In this document: positions 23,758-32,462 of the stretch, piece by piece
Layout: each line of letters begins with the position of its first letter
How positions within the stretch are numbered: position 1 is the stretch's first letter
Notes under the pieces: generated by a model
Database searches by the model: none
Seen by the model: the letters and a program-made list of their open reading frames with translations, nothing else
What the model was told of the DNA's origin: nothing
Assembly (NCBI RefSeq): GCF_025370775.1
Contig: NZ_JAMXEX010000027.1
Location: 1 to 34,612, forward strand
Direction of reading: 5' to 3'
From: Ancylothrix sp. D3o
GTDB lineage: Bacteria; Cyanobacteriota; Cyanobacteriia; Cyanobacteriales; Oscillatoriaceae
Length of the DNA: 34,612 nt
Translations under genes and position numbers: made by a program

Positions 23758-23920
23758 TTTTTCAGAAATCTATCTCCAGAAAGATACAAATAGCATGAAA
23801 AGGTGATTAAGTTGGGGGGTTTGCGCTACTTTTGGTAGAGGGGAATGATTTAATTTTTTAATACTTCTGGTAGAAGCATGATTGATTAGTTATTCTGATG
23901 GGATTTTCAGCGGTGGAAAT

Positions 23921-25060
23921 TTAGGCGACTAACATTTGGCAGAGTTTGTCTTCGAGTTCGGTTTCTTGTTCCGCTAGAGTTTGGATGCTATTAGCAATAA
24001 TATCTTGACAGGTCTGTTGTGAGGAATACATTTTTAGCCATTGTTGGGCTGTGTTTCCTTCGCGGAGTATTTTCTTTATTGGGGATAAAAAGCAACTGAA
24101 TCCGCGTTTTTTGGCGACCGGCCTGGTTTGTTCGTAGAGTTCTTCTATCCAGTCTTTTGCTGTGATTGTTCTGCCGTCTTGCCAGTGTTGCAGTTGAGCA
24201 TCGAGGCTTTGGTGGGCGGCGCTGGTTTCGTTGTTGTCGGTGAGGTGAATTAGTTCTTCTGGGGTATATTGGCTGGTGTTGAGGGGGTCTAGGCTGGGGT
24301 TTTCGATGGTTTGCCAGATGCGGGCTTCTAGGAGGGCTGTGATGGCAAGGAGGGCGATGGGATCTGTGACGAGATCGCAGATGCGTAGTTCGAGTCGGTT
24401 GAGGTTGTAGGGCCGGTTGTCTCCGTTGGGGCGGACGGATGACCACAGGTGGCGGACGTTTTGCATGGTGCCGAGGTTTAGTTGTTCTTGTGTCCAGCGG
24501 ATGAAGTGAGGGTGGTTTTCAAAGAGGGGGACGTGGGTGGGAGTTTTGGGGAACATTTGCCAGCGGGTTGAGTGGTGGCCGGTGGCTTGGTTGTCGAGAA
24601 AGGGTGAGGAGGCGCTGAGGGCTAGGTAAAGGGGGGCTTCGAGGCGGACGAGGCGGATGGCTCGCATGAGGGTTTCGGGGTCACTTATGCCGATGTTGAT
24701 GTGGATGCTGGCGGTGACTACTTTGGTGCCGTAGGTTTGTTCGATGTAGGTGTGGTATGGGTTTTGAGGATCGGAACGGTGGAATTGTGTGCTGTCGCCG
24801 AGGCTGAGGGTGCTTCCGGGGATGAGGGTGTAGTCGCCTTGTTGTTTGAGGTAGTGGCGGAGTTGGGTTCTGGGGCGGACGAGGGCGCAGAGCAGTTTTT
24901 CGTAGCGGTAGAAGGGGGCTGTGGTGTATTCGACGTTGCGGTTGTCGGGCTCGATGACGAAGCCGTCGAGGTCTGCTACGATTTTGTCGGAGAGTCCGAT
25001 GATTTGCCCTTGGGGGGTGCCGGTGTACATTTCGACTTCAAAGCCTTTGGAGAGGAGCAT
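23921..25060 (-). CDS. gshA: Glutamate--cysteine ligase, cyanobacterial type
   Basis: The first enzyme of glutathione synthesis, joining glutamate and cysteine with ATP. The 379-residue protein matches the cyanobacterial branch of the GCS2/EgtA-like family: GFEVEMYTGTPQGQIIGLSD at the start, NVEYTTAPFYRYE (about 42-54), the SIHINIGISDPE metal-binding strand (about 117-128) and LRNRLELRICD-like NLNRLELRICDLVTDP near 218-233. Cyanobacteria depend on glutathione against photo-oxidative stress. Length is normal and the ORF is intact. The gene is divergent from the membrane protein at 25308, with 247 bp of G/T-rich DNA between them. Confidence 0.88.
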   Translation of the reverse strand: MLLSKGFEVEMYTGTPQGQIIGLSDKIVADLDGFVIEPDNRNVEYTTAPFYRYEKLLCALVRPRTQLRHYLKQQGDYTLIPGSTLSLGDSTQFHRSDPQNPYHTYIEQTYGTKVVTASIHINIGISDPETLMRAIRLVRLEAPLYLALSASSPFLDNQATGHHSTRWQMFPKTPTHVPLFENHPHFIRWTQEQLNLGTMQNVRHLWSSVRPNGDNRPYNLNRLELRICDLVTDPIALLAITALLEARIWQTIENPSLDPLNTSQYTPEELIHLTDNNETSAAHQSLDAQLQHWQDGRTITAKDWIEELYEQTRPVAKKRGFSCFLSPIKKILREGNTAQQWLKMYSSQQTCQDIIANSIQTLAEQETELEDKLCQMLVA

Positions 25061-25307
25061 GGTTTTTTGGTGGTGGTTGGTGTTCTTATTTATTTAGTAT
25101 CAGGGTTTGTTGATTTTTACATCGGTCGGGTTTTGGAAGTTTTTGGTGAGGCCGGTTGGGGTTGACATTTTGGTTGTTTTATGAGTTTTTTTGGGCAGGG
25201 TTTTGGGTGGGGTTTTTGTTGGGTTTTGTTGGTTGAAGGGATTTTAGGGTTTTTTTGTTGGGTTTTTATCTGAGATAATTTTGTTATTGTTGGTGGTCTG
25301 AAATGTG

Positions 25308-25865
25308 ATGAAGTTTGTTAAGTCTTGGTGGCCGGTTTGGTTTCCTTATCCTACGGCGTGGTTAGAGGCTTTTATTGTTGGGTTAATGATGATGCCTTTG
25401 GGTGCTAGTCTGCAAAGCTCTGGCCGGTTGGGTGTTGGTGTGGCTACAATTTCTGCAAATTTGGGGCCGTTGTTTTTGCTGATTTTGTTGGGGTTTGTAA
25501 CGCCTTTTATTGGGTTTGCTTATGTTCATTCTTTTTTGTGGGGAAACCGGCCTCCAAAGTGGCATAAGAATTTGCCGGCGCCCCGGAGTATTTTAGAGGC
25601 TTTTTATGCGTTGAGTGTGACGACGATTTCTAGTTTGGTTTGTTTGACGGTTTTATTGTTTTTGATTGATGTGCGGCGTAATTATTATACACAGTCTGAG
25701 ATGGAGTTTTTGGCGGGGATTGGTAGTTTTGTTTGGCTGGTTTGTGGGGCTTATCTTTATCAGGTTAAGCGTTTGGTTTGGCTGGGTATTGAGGGTGAGA
25801 AAAGGGTGAAAAAATCGCTGGATAAAAAGGTTGATGATTCGCCTTTTAAGGATTTTAACTTTTAG
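25308..25865 (+). CDS. Four-helix membrane protein of unknown function, 185 aa
   Basis: The product has about four hydrophobic segments (AFIVGLMMMPLGASL; LGPLFLLILLGFVTPFIGFA; TTISSLVCLTVLLFLID; EFLAGIGSFVWLVCGAYLYQ) and a charged C-terminal tail rich in Lys and Asp. I do not recognise the family. ATG 25308 is chosen over GTG 25305; no good SD is visible. The gene is divergent from gshA and convergent with the dynamin operon, and is followed at once by the large inverted repeat. Confidence 0.65.
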   Translation: MKFVKSWWPVWFPYPTAWLEAFIVGLMMMPLGASLQSSGRLGVGVATISANLGPLFLLILLGFVTPFIGFAYVHSFLWGNRPPKWHKNLPAPRSILEAFYALSVTTISSLVCLTVLLFLIDVRRNYYTQSEMEFLAGIGSFVWLVCGAYLYQVKRLVWLGIEGEKRVKKSLDKKVDDSPFKDFNF

Positions 25866-25887
25866 GAGAGGGTGCCGGCACCTCTTC

Positions 25888-26033
25888 GCCACCGGTTGAA
25901 ACCGGCGTCTACACGAATGAAAAAACCCCTCCGGGGTTGGGGTTTTTGGTTTGTGGGAGGGGTTTGGGTGAAAATCAATTTTTATAACCCCGAAGGGGTT
26001 TTATTCATGTAGACGCCGGTTTTAACCGGTGGC
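25888..26033. repeat. Long inverted repeat (REP pair / small MITE-like)
   Basis: The left arm (25888-25938) and right arm (25986-26033) are near-perfect inverted copies of about 48 nt. Each contains its own small palindromes (ACCGGT...ACCGGC and AACCCC...GGGGTT) plus the word CTACACGAATG or CTACATGAAT. The 47-nt spacer is G/T-rich. It lies between convergent genes, so it probably terminates both. A lone CTACACGAATG also occurs near 30939, which suggests a dispersed family. Confidence 0.75.
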
Positions 26034-26037
26034 TTTC

Positions 26038-27591
26038 TTAGAGTTGATTAGATGGGGCTGATGTGGCTGGCTGGGGTTTAATTTCCGGGGCCGGTTCTTT
26101 GACAGAAATCTCAAGTTTTTGGTCAACAATTATCGGCTTTCCATTACTATCTGTTACTTTGAAAATTAGCGAATAATCACCGGCTTTCAGCAATCCTTTG
26201 CCTAATTTTAATTCCCACGTCTGGTTTTCTAGGTTAGGAGTATAAGAACCTGTGATAATTATTGGATTATTCACTCGATATTCCTGCTTTAGAGATGGGG
26301 ATGTTTCTACTTTTTGTTGTTCAGAGTTGGCTGTTGTTTTTGTGGATTGAGTTGGGGTAGTTTGTGGCTTTTTGTCTGTGGCGGGTACAGATGGTTTTTC
26401 CCCTGTTGGTTTTGGTTCAGAGTTGGCAGTTGTTTTTGTTGATTGATTTGGGGTAGTTTGTGGCTTTTTGTCTGTGGCGGGTACAGATGGTTTTTCCGCT
26501 GTTGTTTCTGGTTTAGAATGGGCAGTTGTTTTTGTTGGTTGATTTGTAGTTGGTGTGGGTTTTTCTGATGTTGTTGTTGCTGATTTTAATTGTTCTTCTG
26601 CTTTTTGTTGTTCAGATTTGCCAGTTGTTTCTGTTGATTGATTTGGAGTAGTTTGTGGCTTTTTGTCTGTGGCCGGTTGTGATGGTTTTTCTATGTTGGT
26701 AATAGGACTTAAGCCAGCGTATGAGGCTTCGGTCTTTACTAATTGATTTGTCGGTAGTTTATCGAGAGAAGAAGGTGGTCTTTCTTTCTTGAAAGAATCA
26801 TCTTTTTTTTCCGAATTTTGAGATGTCGGTGTTGGCAAAGCGGCAATTTTTGTGCTTGATTCCGGTGGTTTAGGAGTTGATAGTAAGTTGTTAAAAGTAA
26901 CTCCAATAACTATCAACAATACCGCAGCAATAGCAGCTCCTATTGCTAAAAGATTGGACTTTTTGCTAGACACCGGCACCACCGGCACCATCTCGGCGGG
27001 AAAGTTAGCTAAAGCTCTATAGACTCCTGCTTTTTTAAGATCGGCTTCTGTTTGGATGCCGGTAATAACCACTAAGGGGCCTTTTTTATCCGGTAAACTG
27101 TATTTTTCCAGTTCCTCTGCTAAAGCTTTAATTCCATCATCAGATTTTCTAGTAATTCCGGCTTGAATTTTCGGGCCTTGTTGGGCTTTTTTTGATAGTT
27201 TCAGCTTGTCAAATGCCACAGAAAATCCTTTTGGACCCCCAGCCTTTACCCCAGCATCAATATCTTTATTCAAAGAGTCTTGGTTGATAAAACTCTTTAA
27301 AATTCGAGATGCCTGATATCGCAGCAAAGCTTCATCAGAATTTTTACCAACCCAGGCGACAGAAATAGCAATTGTCCGACTTTGATAATCTTTCCGCTTT
27401 GTGCGAATACCCGTCACAAATAACAGCAATTTACCCTCATCTCGCGCCAGCAAAATTGAAGGACTTTCCGTTTGCAATAAATCCTTATATTTTTCCACTA
27501 AAGGAGGGTAAGCAATAACTTGATTACCTTCATTAAGCCAAGAATAATCTTCTTCTGGAGCTACACCAGCACTTTGAACATAAATTTCCAT
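26038..27591 (-). CDS. Single-pass membrane protein of the GTPase operon, 517 aa
   Basis: Third gene of the dynamin/GTPase operon, 13 bp after the GTPase gene. I do not recognise a named family. Residues 1-207 form a soluble alpha/beta domain (LLLFVTGIRTKRKDYQSRTI; GPLVVITGIQTEADLKKAG). A membrane helix is at about 212-233 (NLLAIGAAIAAVLLIVIGVT). About 235-435 is a Thr/Pro/Lys/Gln linker with near-identical repeats (KPSVPATDKKPQTTPNQST). Residues about 435-505 look like an Ig-like beta-sandwich (NPIIITGSYTPNLENQTWEL, GDYSLIFKVTDSNGKPI). The plan is a cytoplasmic domain plus an extracytoplasmic sensor or adhesion-type domain on a stalk, suggesting that it couples an envelope signal to the two GTPases (inference). 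Confidence 0.7.
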   Translation of the reverse strand: MEIYVQSAGVAPEEDYSWLNEGNQVIAYPPLVEKYKDLLQTESPSILLARDEGKLLLFVTGIRTKRKDYQSRTIAISVAWVGKNSDEALLRYQASRILKSFINQDSLNKDIDAGVKAGGPKGFSVAFDKLKLSKKAQQGPKIQAGITRKSDDGIKALAEELEKYSLPDKKGPLVVITGIQTEADLKKAGVYRALANFPAEMVPVVPVSSKKSNLLAIGAAIAAVLLIVIGVTFNNLLSTPKPPESSTKIAALPTPTSQNSEKKDDSFKKERPPSSLDKLPTNQLVKTEASYAGLSPITNIEKPSQPATDKKPQTTPNQSTETTGKSEQQKAEEQLKSATTTSEKPTPTTNQPTKTTAHSKPETTAEKPSVPATDKKPQTTPNQSTKTTANSEPKPTGEKPSVPATDKKPQTTPTQSTKTTANSEQQKVETSPSLKQEYRVNNPIIITGSYTPNLENQTWELKLGKGLLKAGDYSLIFKVTDSNGKPIIVDQKLEISVKEPAPEIKPQPATSAPSNQL

Positions 27592-27604
27592 TTCTAACTC
27601 CTAA

Positions 27605-28594
27605 TTAATCAATTTTGAGCCACTTATCGCCCTGTAACAGTGTGACATCATCATGGGATTGACAAGCTTCTAAAGCTATTTTAGCCGCTTGTTTGATATC
27701 TTCCTGCTTCCCAAACCAATCCCGAATAAACTTATAAGGCCCCCAGTCAAAATTACTGTTATGATTGTGTATTTTCAAGACAAACCTTAAAAGATAGAGC
27801 AGAGGAATTTCGCTATCTTTGGGGCTGTACATAGCATTATGACTGGTTTTGTGAAAATAAAAATGTGGGGTGTTGTCTATCTCCTCAATCATAGAAAAAA
27901 CAACTGTGCCGACAGTTTGCACAGGGATTATAGCGCAGGGAACCCAAGGAGAAATAGCCTCTGACTGCAAGAAATTGATCAAGTTTGCATAGCCTTCTTT
28001 GATCTTTTCCCGTAGTTTCTTGGCAGACGTTTCATTTTGTAGATACTTTTCACATTTGACGGGAGCAAAAATAACCAGACGGGGTGATTTGAGATTTTGG
28101 TAAGCTCTAGCAAACAAATCTTTAATCTGCTGTGGCCTATTAATTTTCTCATGCCATTTTCCCCTACCTTCCATCAGAGCAGGAGCATCAATGGCAATTA
28201 TAACTGCATCGGATTCTTCCATCATGTCCTTAACAGACTCATAATAATCCTCAAGTTTATCCGACTCTTCAGGCAATTTAGCATCAAGATAGACACCAGG
28301 AAAATCTTGGAATTTTAAACGCAATGAGGGTTTAGATCCCCTCTTACCCAAATCAAAGATAAAAGAGCGAATATCGTTAGTGTAGCCAATTCCTCCCTTA
28401 GCTTCAAAGTCATATACAAGCGATTTTAATTCTCCCAGTCGCTCTGCTAAAATTGCCGAGCTTTTTAAGTCTGGAATTAATTGCAGATTAGTCAATCCAA
28501 CGGTACTTTCAAACTGATCATACATCGCAGCTAAAAGGCTGGTTTTACCTACACCTCTTGGCCCTAACATGGCAATTTTCATTTCATCGGGCAT
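27605..28594 (-). CDS. TRAFAC-type P-loop GTPase, 329 aa
   Basis: The Walker A/G1 loop is GPRGVGKTS (residues 11-19), and the G3 motif is DFPG (97-100). A hydrophobic strand AVIIAIDAPAL (about 134-144) precedes a PVKCE segment in the G4 region in place of a clear NKxD. This matches the 'GTPase domain' proteins that sit in NTP-dependent conflict-type operons better than housekeeping GTPases. No membrane helix is present. It lies between the dynamin gene (16 bp upstream) and the membrane protein (10 bp downstream), so all three are probably co-transcribed. Loss of a canonical G4 may relax guanine specificity. Confidence 0.75.
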   Translation of the reverse strand: MPDEMKIAMLGPRGVGKTSLLAAMYDQFESTVGLTNLQLIPDLKSSAILAERLGELKSLVYDFEAKGGIGYTNDIRSFIFDLGKRGSKPSLRLKFQDFPGVYLDAKLPEESDKLEDYYESVKDMMEESDAVIIAIDAPALMEGRGKWHEKINRPQQIKDLFARAYQNLKSPRLVIFAPVKCEKYLQNETSAKKLREKIKEGYANLINFLQSEAISPWVPCAIIPVQTVGTVVFSMIEEIDNTPHFYFHKTSHNAMYSPKDSEIPLLYLLRFVLKIHNHNSNFDWGPYKFIRDWFGKQEDIKQAAKIALEACQSHDDVTLLQGDKWLKID

Positions 28595-28610
28595 TTTAGT
28601 CTCCTGGGTT

Positions 28611-30800
28611 TTAGTTCAAAAATTGTATAGTATCGGATTGATTAACACCGGCAGCTTTTTCTACTGCATCTAACCAAACTTTCCGTAAATGAGAACGTTC
28701 ACCTAGCTGTTTAAACTCCTCCGGCCACACTTCAGAACGCCACTCATACAGAAAAACTCGCCACTCATCCTCTACACCTTCCGCCCGAAAAATGCGGTCT
28801 AAAAATTCCTCAACAATGGCAAAAGCAGCTTGACTTGGCTCACACAAAAACTCCTCTAAAGAATTTTCGCAATTATAAACCGCTTCTGCATAAGCAGTTT
28901 TCAGAGACGTTAACACTTGTTCCGCCGGCGGTGAAGCAGAAAGTCCGATTACCTTTGGATCATTTGGTGTCAGAACATCCAAATGTTGCCGGATGCGGTG
29001 CTGAACAAGCCCCCGATAAGAAAGTTCAAAGTCAGCCAAAAGTTTAAACCCTAATTTGAGTTTACTTTCTTTTCCTCGAATGAGTTCTGCTGGAATTATT
29101 TCAGCCAAAGCTTTGATAAATTCTGCTCCTTTTTCTTCGGCAAGTTTTTCTAACTTTCCCTCCTTTATCAAAACTTCTGCAACTTGCGATTTCACGCGGT
29201 TGAGAGAAAGTTTTAAGCCATCATCTAAGCATAAAAACTGCTGGGAAAGGTCGGCGCGAATTTTGTTTAGATAGTCGTAGTAAGCATTGGGTATCCCTCC
29301 TAAAGCATTTGCGCGAAACTCGATCTGTTCTATGCTGGGAATTGGAGTATTAGATCGGCACTTTTTCACCACTTCTAACACTTTATCCTTAAAATCGGTA
29401 CTTTCATTTTCTCGCTGTTGTCTGAGACTATTGAGCAGTTGGGTTAGACGATTTTTAAGATGATCAATAAGCGGCTTAAACAAATCCACAGATACAGAAA
29501 AATCACTTCCTGACATTGTGGCTTCACCGAAAGCATTTTGAGCCTTTTCTAACTCAGCTTTGACGGCTTTTTCAATCTCCAACAGATTTTGCTGAGTTTT
29601 GTTGGCATATTGATTATCAAGGGTAGCAATGTGATTCGCTAAATAATCAAGCACCCGGTCAAGAAGTTGATTTGCTTTTTCTTTATCTTGGCAATTTGTG
29701 ACCAGACACTCAACAACTTTAATGCCTACTGTACCCTGATTAATTTGCTGTTTAAATTTTTGACAAAGAGGCGTACTTTCAGGATTATCCCTCAATTCAT
29801 TAATTACCATAAAAGACCTTTGTGGGAGGTCTCTTAAAGCGCGCACTGCTGTATTGTATAAATCTGTATCTTCTACTTTCCAAGCGTCACCAATAGGATC
29901 GGGCCGGCGCACAAACAAAACAACATCAACTTCTCGCCCCAATGTTTCCAGCATCAAGGCTTCATCGCCCAATTTTAAATCCCCTAAACCAGGAATATCT
30001 ACGAGGGCTATTTTTCCAACTTCGGGGTTAGGAAATGAGCAATAAATTTCTACTTCCCGCACAGCTAAATTTTTGTATCCTTCCAGTTGATTGTCATCAC
30101 CCGAATGGGTAACATAGTCTTTAATTTGCTCTTTGCTAACCGTCCGTTTCTCTGCGCCTAGTAAAGGCCGGTAAGTGTGGCGATGAGTGTAAAAGTCACT
30201 TTTTAGCCGTTTATAAATTGCCTCTTTTGTTGCATCGGTGCCTGGTATTTTGTGGCTGAATGAACTATGGACAAAATCATCAAAGTTAATCGGTATCGGC
30301 GTTAAATTTAGGGCTTGGTAATAGGGTAAAATCACTTCTTTAAAAAGTGATTCTTCTGAGTAAAAACTGATTGTTGCTTGGGTGTCTTGTAGAGGCCGGT
30401 GGCGAATGATACTCCTGACAGCGGTGCAAGCACCCCCACTGCGAGCCGGTATTACATCGTCACCCAGGCCGGTTAAACTTTGCAGGAGAGTGCTTTTTCC
30501 TTGCCTCATCCTTCCCACCACGCCAATATTCAGGGTATCGCGGGAAAAACGAGCTTTCAATTTACCCAGCGCTTCCAACTCTTTAAAAATACCGGCCTGA
30601 ATGTTAGAAAAATTAATTTCCTCAAGGCGACCGGCCACCGTTGGATCGTTAACTTTATCTATTAGTTGATGACGTTGCGCTTCCAAATTCTCCAAAGCAG
30701 CAGCAATAGTCCTCAAATTCACGTCTGTTGCTGCTATTTTCTGCGCCAATGGACGGCGTTTTTCAATGATGCCGGTGATCCGAGTCTGCCTGTCGGTCAT
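28611..30800 (-). CDS. Dynamin-like GTPase (bacterial DLP), 729 aa
   Basis: Residues 1-90 are a helical leader with coiled-coil character. The Dynamin_N GTPase domain follows: G1 GRMRQGKS (96-103), G2 Thr126 in GGACTAVRS, G3 DIPGLGD (268-274), and a G4-like VINELRD near 325-331. From about 400 to the end are long helices (LLEIEKAVKAELEKAQNAFG) forming the stalk/trunk. No strongly hydrophobic paddle or membrane helix is obvious, so membrane contact may be made through its partner. Bacterial dynamins remodel or protect membranes, including during phage attack. First gene of the three-gene operon. No good SD is seen before ATG 30800. Confidence 0.85.
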   Translation of the reverse strand: MTDRQTRITGIIEKRRPLAQKIAATDVNLRTIAAALENLEAQRHQLIDKVNDPTVAGRLEEINFSNIQAGIFKELEALGKLKARFSRDTLNIGVVGRMRQGKSTLLQSLTGLGDDVIPARSGGACTAVRSIIRHRPLQDTQATISFYSEESLFKEVILPYYQALNLTPIPINFDDFVHSSFSHKIPGTDATKEAIYKRLKSDFYTHRHTYRPLLGAEKRTVSKEQIKDYVTHSGDDNQLEGYKNLAVREVEIYCSFPNPEVGKIALVDIPGLGDLKLGDEALMLETLGREVDVVLFVRRPDPIGDAWKVEDTDLYNTAVRALRDLPQRSFMVINELRDNPESTPLCQKFKQQINQGTVGIKVVECLVTNCQDKEKANQLLDRVLDYLANHIATLDNQYANKTQQNLLEIEKAVKAELEKAQNAFGEATMSGSDFSVSVDLFKPLIDHLKNRLTQLLNSLRQQRENESTDFKDKVLEVVKKCRSNTPIPSIEQIEFRANALGGIPNAYYDYLNKIRADLSQQFLCLDDGLKLSLNRVKSQVAEVLIKEGKLEKLAEEKGAEFIKALAEIIPAELIRGKESKLKLGFKLLADFELSYRGLVQHRIRQHLDVLTPNDPKVIGLSASPPAEQVLTSLKTAYAEAVYNCENSLEEFLCEPSQAAFAIVEEFLDRIFRAEGVEDEWRVFLYEWRSEVWPEEFKQLGERSHLRKVWLDAVEKAAGVNQSDTIQFLN

Positions 30801-31180
30801 TTGTGCTTAAACTATTTTTAGGAAACTCATAAAAGTCTACCCTACAGCAAAACTATAAATACAGAGTAAATATACTTAATTTTTTGATAATTTTGATAAT
30901 TTTTTCCACTCCCACCGGCTCGCTTTTTCTACACGAATGTCATCTTTTATACAGGCTTTTTTTCTCTCACGGAATAAAAAAATTATATCATGGTCGGGGT
31001 CATTTTTGATCAAATCGCTGCTTAAAAATTATGCGGGTTGCCAAGATAAAAACTATTAAACATCCACCATAAACGTTGTGGCGCTGAAATTTTGAGTGCC
31101 TTTGACTGGCTTTGATTAGCTTTTTGAGAGATTTAAATGCAACTTGCTCGACATTATAGATTGGAAAAAACCGGCCTCCC
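30801..31180. other. Intergenic region upstream of the dynamin operon
   Basis: About 380 bp, AT-rich, without a gene. It includes a lone CTACACGAATG word near 30939 shared with the repeat at 25888-26033. It should hold the operon promoter; no consensus pair stands out. Confidence 0.35.
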
Positions 31181-31197
31181 TCAAAAATAAAGCCGGT
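31165..31197 (-). terminator. Terminator overlapping the stop of the toxin-like gene
   Basis: On the minus strand ACCGGC (31197-31192) and GCCGGT (31175-31170) form a stem, followed by six T. The stop codon at 31181-31183 lies in the loop, so the gene ends inside its own terminator. Confidence 0.65.
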
Positions 31198-31621
31198 GAT
31201 GGGGATCTAACCAAACAACATAAAATATCCTGTCTAACAAAAACCCATGAACTCTACCATATTCATTGCTAGAAATGGCAAATTGAAAAGCCGGCTGTTC
31301 TCTCAGAGTGGAATTAAGACAAGTAAAACCAGCCGGTTCTGTTGTATCTGACCATTTTATCTCATGGGTTCGCAAAGCCGGTGAGAAACTGTTGATAAAA
31401 TCATCATATTTGATGCTAGAAACATCCTTGAGACGCAACAACATTTTTTCTAAATAACTCTCCCCACAGCCGGTAATACTAAACTTAGGATTGCTTACAA
31501 GGTCAAGATATTTGAAAGAAAAAACTACATATTCCTCACGGCGTAGCTGGTTCGGGGATGTCCTTTCTTGATTCTTGCCGTTGTTCAGAGGCTCCTGTTT
31601 CTTCTTTTTCTTCTTCGTCAT
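31181..31621 (-). CDS. Putative toxin partner of the Panacea antitoxin, 146 aa
   Basis: The product has a highly basic start (MTKKKKKKQEP) and then a compact alpha/beta domain of about 118 residues: EEYVVFSFKYLDLV, LRTHEIKWSDTTEPAGF, FQFAISSNEYGRVHGFLLDR and a final IFYVVWLDPHHRLYF. The last strands recall RelE/ParE-like toxins, but I cannot name the family. It overlaps the upstream DUF4065 gene by 86 bp in another frame. No alternative ATG/GTG/TTG start was found between 31621 and the conserved domain, so the overlap seems real. Panacea antitoxins neutralise many unrelated toxins encoded beside them, so a toxin role is the working hypothesis. Confidence 0.6.
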   Translation of the reverse strand: MTKKKKKKQEPLNNGKNQERTSPNQLRREEYVVFSFKYLDLVSNPKFSITGCGESYLEKMLLRLKDVSSIKYDDFINSFSPALRTHEIKWSDTTEPAGFTCLNSTLREQPAFQFAISSNEYGRVHGFLLDRIFYVVWLDPHHRLYF

Positions 31622-32075
31622 CTTCGAGCATATATTGGTAATATCTTTGCATAGTTTTTTTAGAAATCACCTTTGGTGAATTTTCATCTACAGAAAATCC
31701 TTGATGCGCTTTGCGCCAGGGATCTTCATCGTGACACATTCTTTCTAAATAAAAGGCATTATACCGGCCATAATCCTCCAAAACTTCTAAAATATGGTCT
31801 TCAATTTCCTTTGTAAATTCTACCTTATCTGGGTGTTCACTAATCGGATTCCAGGTGTAATGTTTAAAACGTTCGTAAAGTTCTGGTTGCACCGGCCCGC
31901 TTGCCCAAGATTGGAAATCTTCATCAAACAAAGGTTTTTCATAGTATGCCAGATACCAAGCCTGAACATAGTAAACCAACTTTTGCAGATGCAAATTTGT
32001 AACCAACACCCCATGCTCGTGACAGAAGCGGATAATATAATCTGCCACTGCGTTTGCCGTTGTTTCTGCCATCAT
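31536..32075 (-). CDS. Panacea / DUF4065 (SocA-like) antitoxin
   Basis: A 179-residue protein with a complete Panacea domain at residues about 8-140: ANAVADYIIRFCHEHGVLVT, NLHLQKLVYYVQAWYLAYYE, DEDFQSWASGPVQPELYERF and a W..G...S(T)VDENSPKVISKKTM segment. The C-terminal ~35 residues are acidic and repetitive (EDDEEEKEETGASE), encoded in the stretch that overlaps the toxin gene. Panacea proteins are chaperone-like antitoxins of type II systems. AGGAGA precedes ATG 32075. Divergent from the VapBC pair at 32232. Confidence 0.85.
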   Translation of the reverse strand: MMAETTANAVADYIIRFCHEHGVLVTNLHLQKLVYYVQAWYLAYYEKPLFDEDFQSWASGPVQPELYERFKHYTWNPISEHPDKVEFTKEIEDHILEVLEDYGRYNAFYLERMCHDEDPWRKAHQGFSVDENSPKVISKKTMQRYYQYMLEDDEEEKEETGASEQRQESRKDIPEPATP

Positions 32076-32231
32076 CTTCTCTCCTTATTTCAAAGCTCAA
32101 AAGCCCTTGAAATCATTTTACATCCATTATAAACTTTCACCGGCCTGCTTAGCTTTCCCAAAATCCAGATATTCATTTAATTTGTGATAAAATTCTTGTT
32201 AGAGTTTATTGCTAAAAAAATGGAGAATAAA

Positions 32232-32462
32232 ATGGAAGTAGCAAAAATCGCCAGAGAAGGAACAAATCAAATCATCATTTTACCAGAGCAATTTCACTTA
32301 TCAGGCAGTCAAGTCTATATAAAAAAAATAGGCAACGTCCTGATTCTAATTTCCCAAGATAACCCTTGGCTTTCCCTATTTGATAGCTTAGACAAATTCT
32401 CGGATGATTTTATGGATACCAGAGAGCAACCACCTATCCAAAGTCGTGAGGAACTGTTTTAA
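32232..32462 (+). CDS. vapB: VapB-type antitoxin (AbrB/MazE fold)
   Basis: The ATG at 32232 is chosen because GGAGAA (32222-32227) lies 4 bp upstream. The longer forms starting at 32184 or 32220 lack an SD. It gives 76 residues. Residues 1-45 form the swapped-hairpin AbrB DNA-binding fold (MEVAKIAREGTNQIIILPEQ; YIKKIGNVLILI). The acidic C-terminal tail, ending QSREELF, would wrap the toxin. The stop codon overlaps the VapC start as TAATG, ensuring coupled synthesis. It probably represses its own promoter in the ~150-bp divergent region shared with the Panacea operon. Confidence 0.88.
   Translation: MEVAKIAREGTNQIIILPEQFHLSGSQVYIKKIGNVLILISQDNPWLSLFDSLDKFSDDFMDTREQPPIQSREELF

Noticed and set aside
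24701-25165. 154-codon plus-strand ORF over gshA
   Set aside because: It is antisense to a well-supported enzyme. The Val/Gly-rich product reflects codon bias on the other strand.
27130-27145. CTGATGA on the minus strand inside the 517-aa gene
   Set aside because: It is coding sequence without the second core half or stems.
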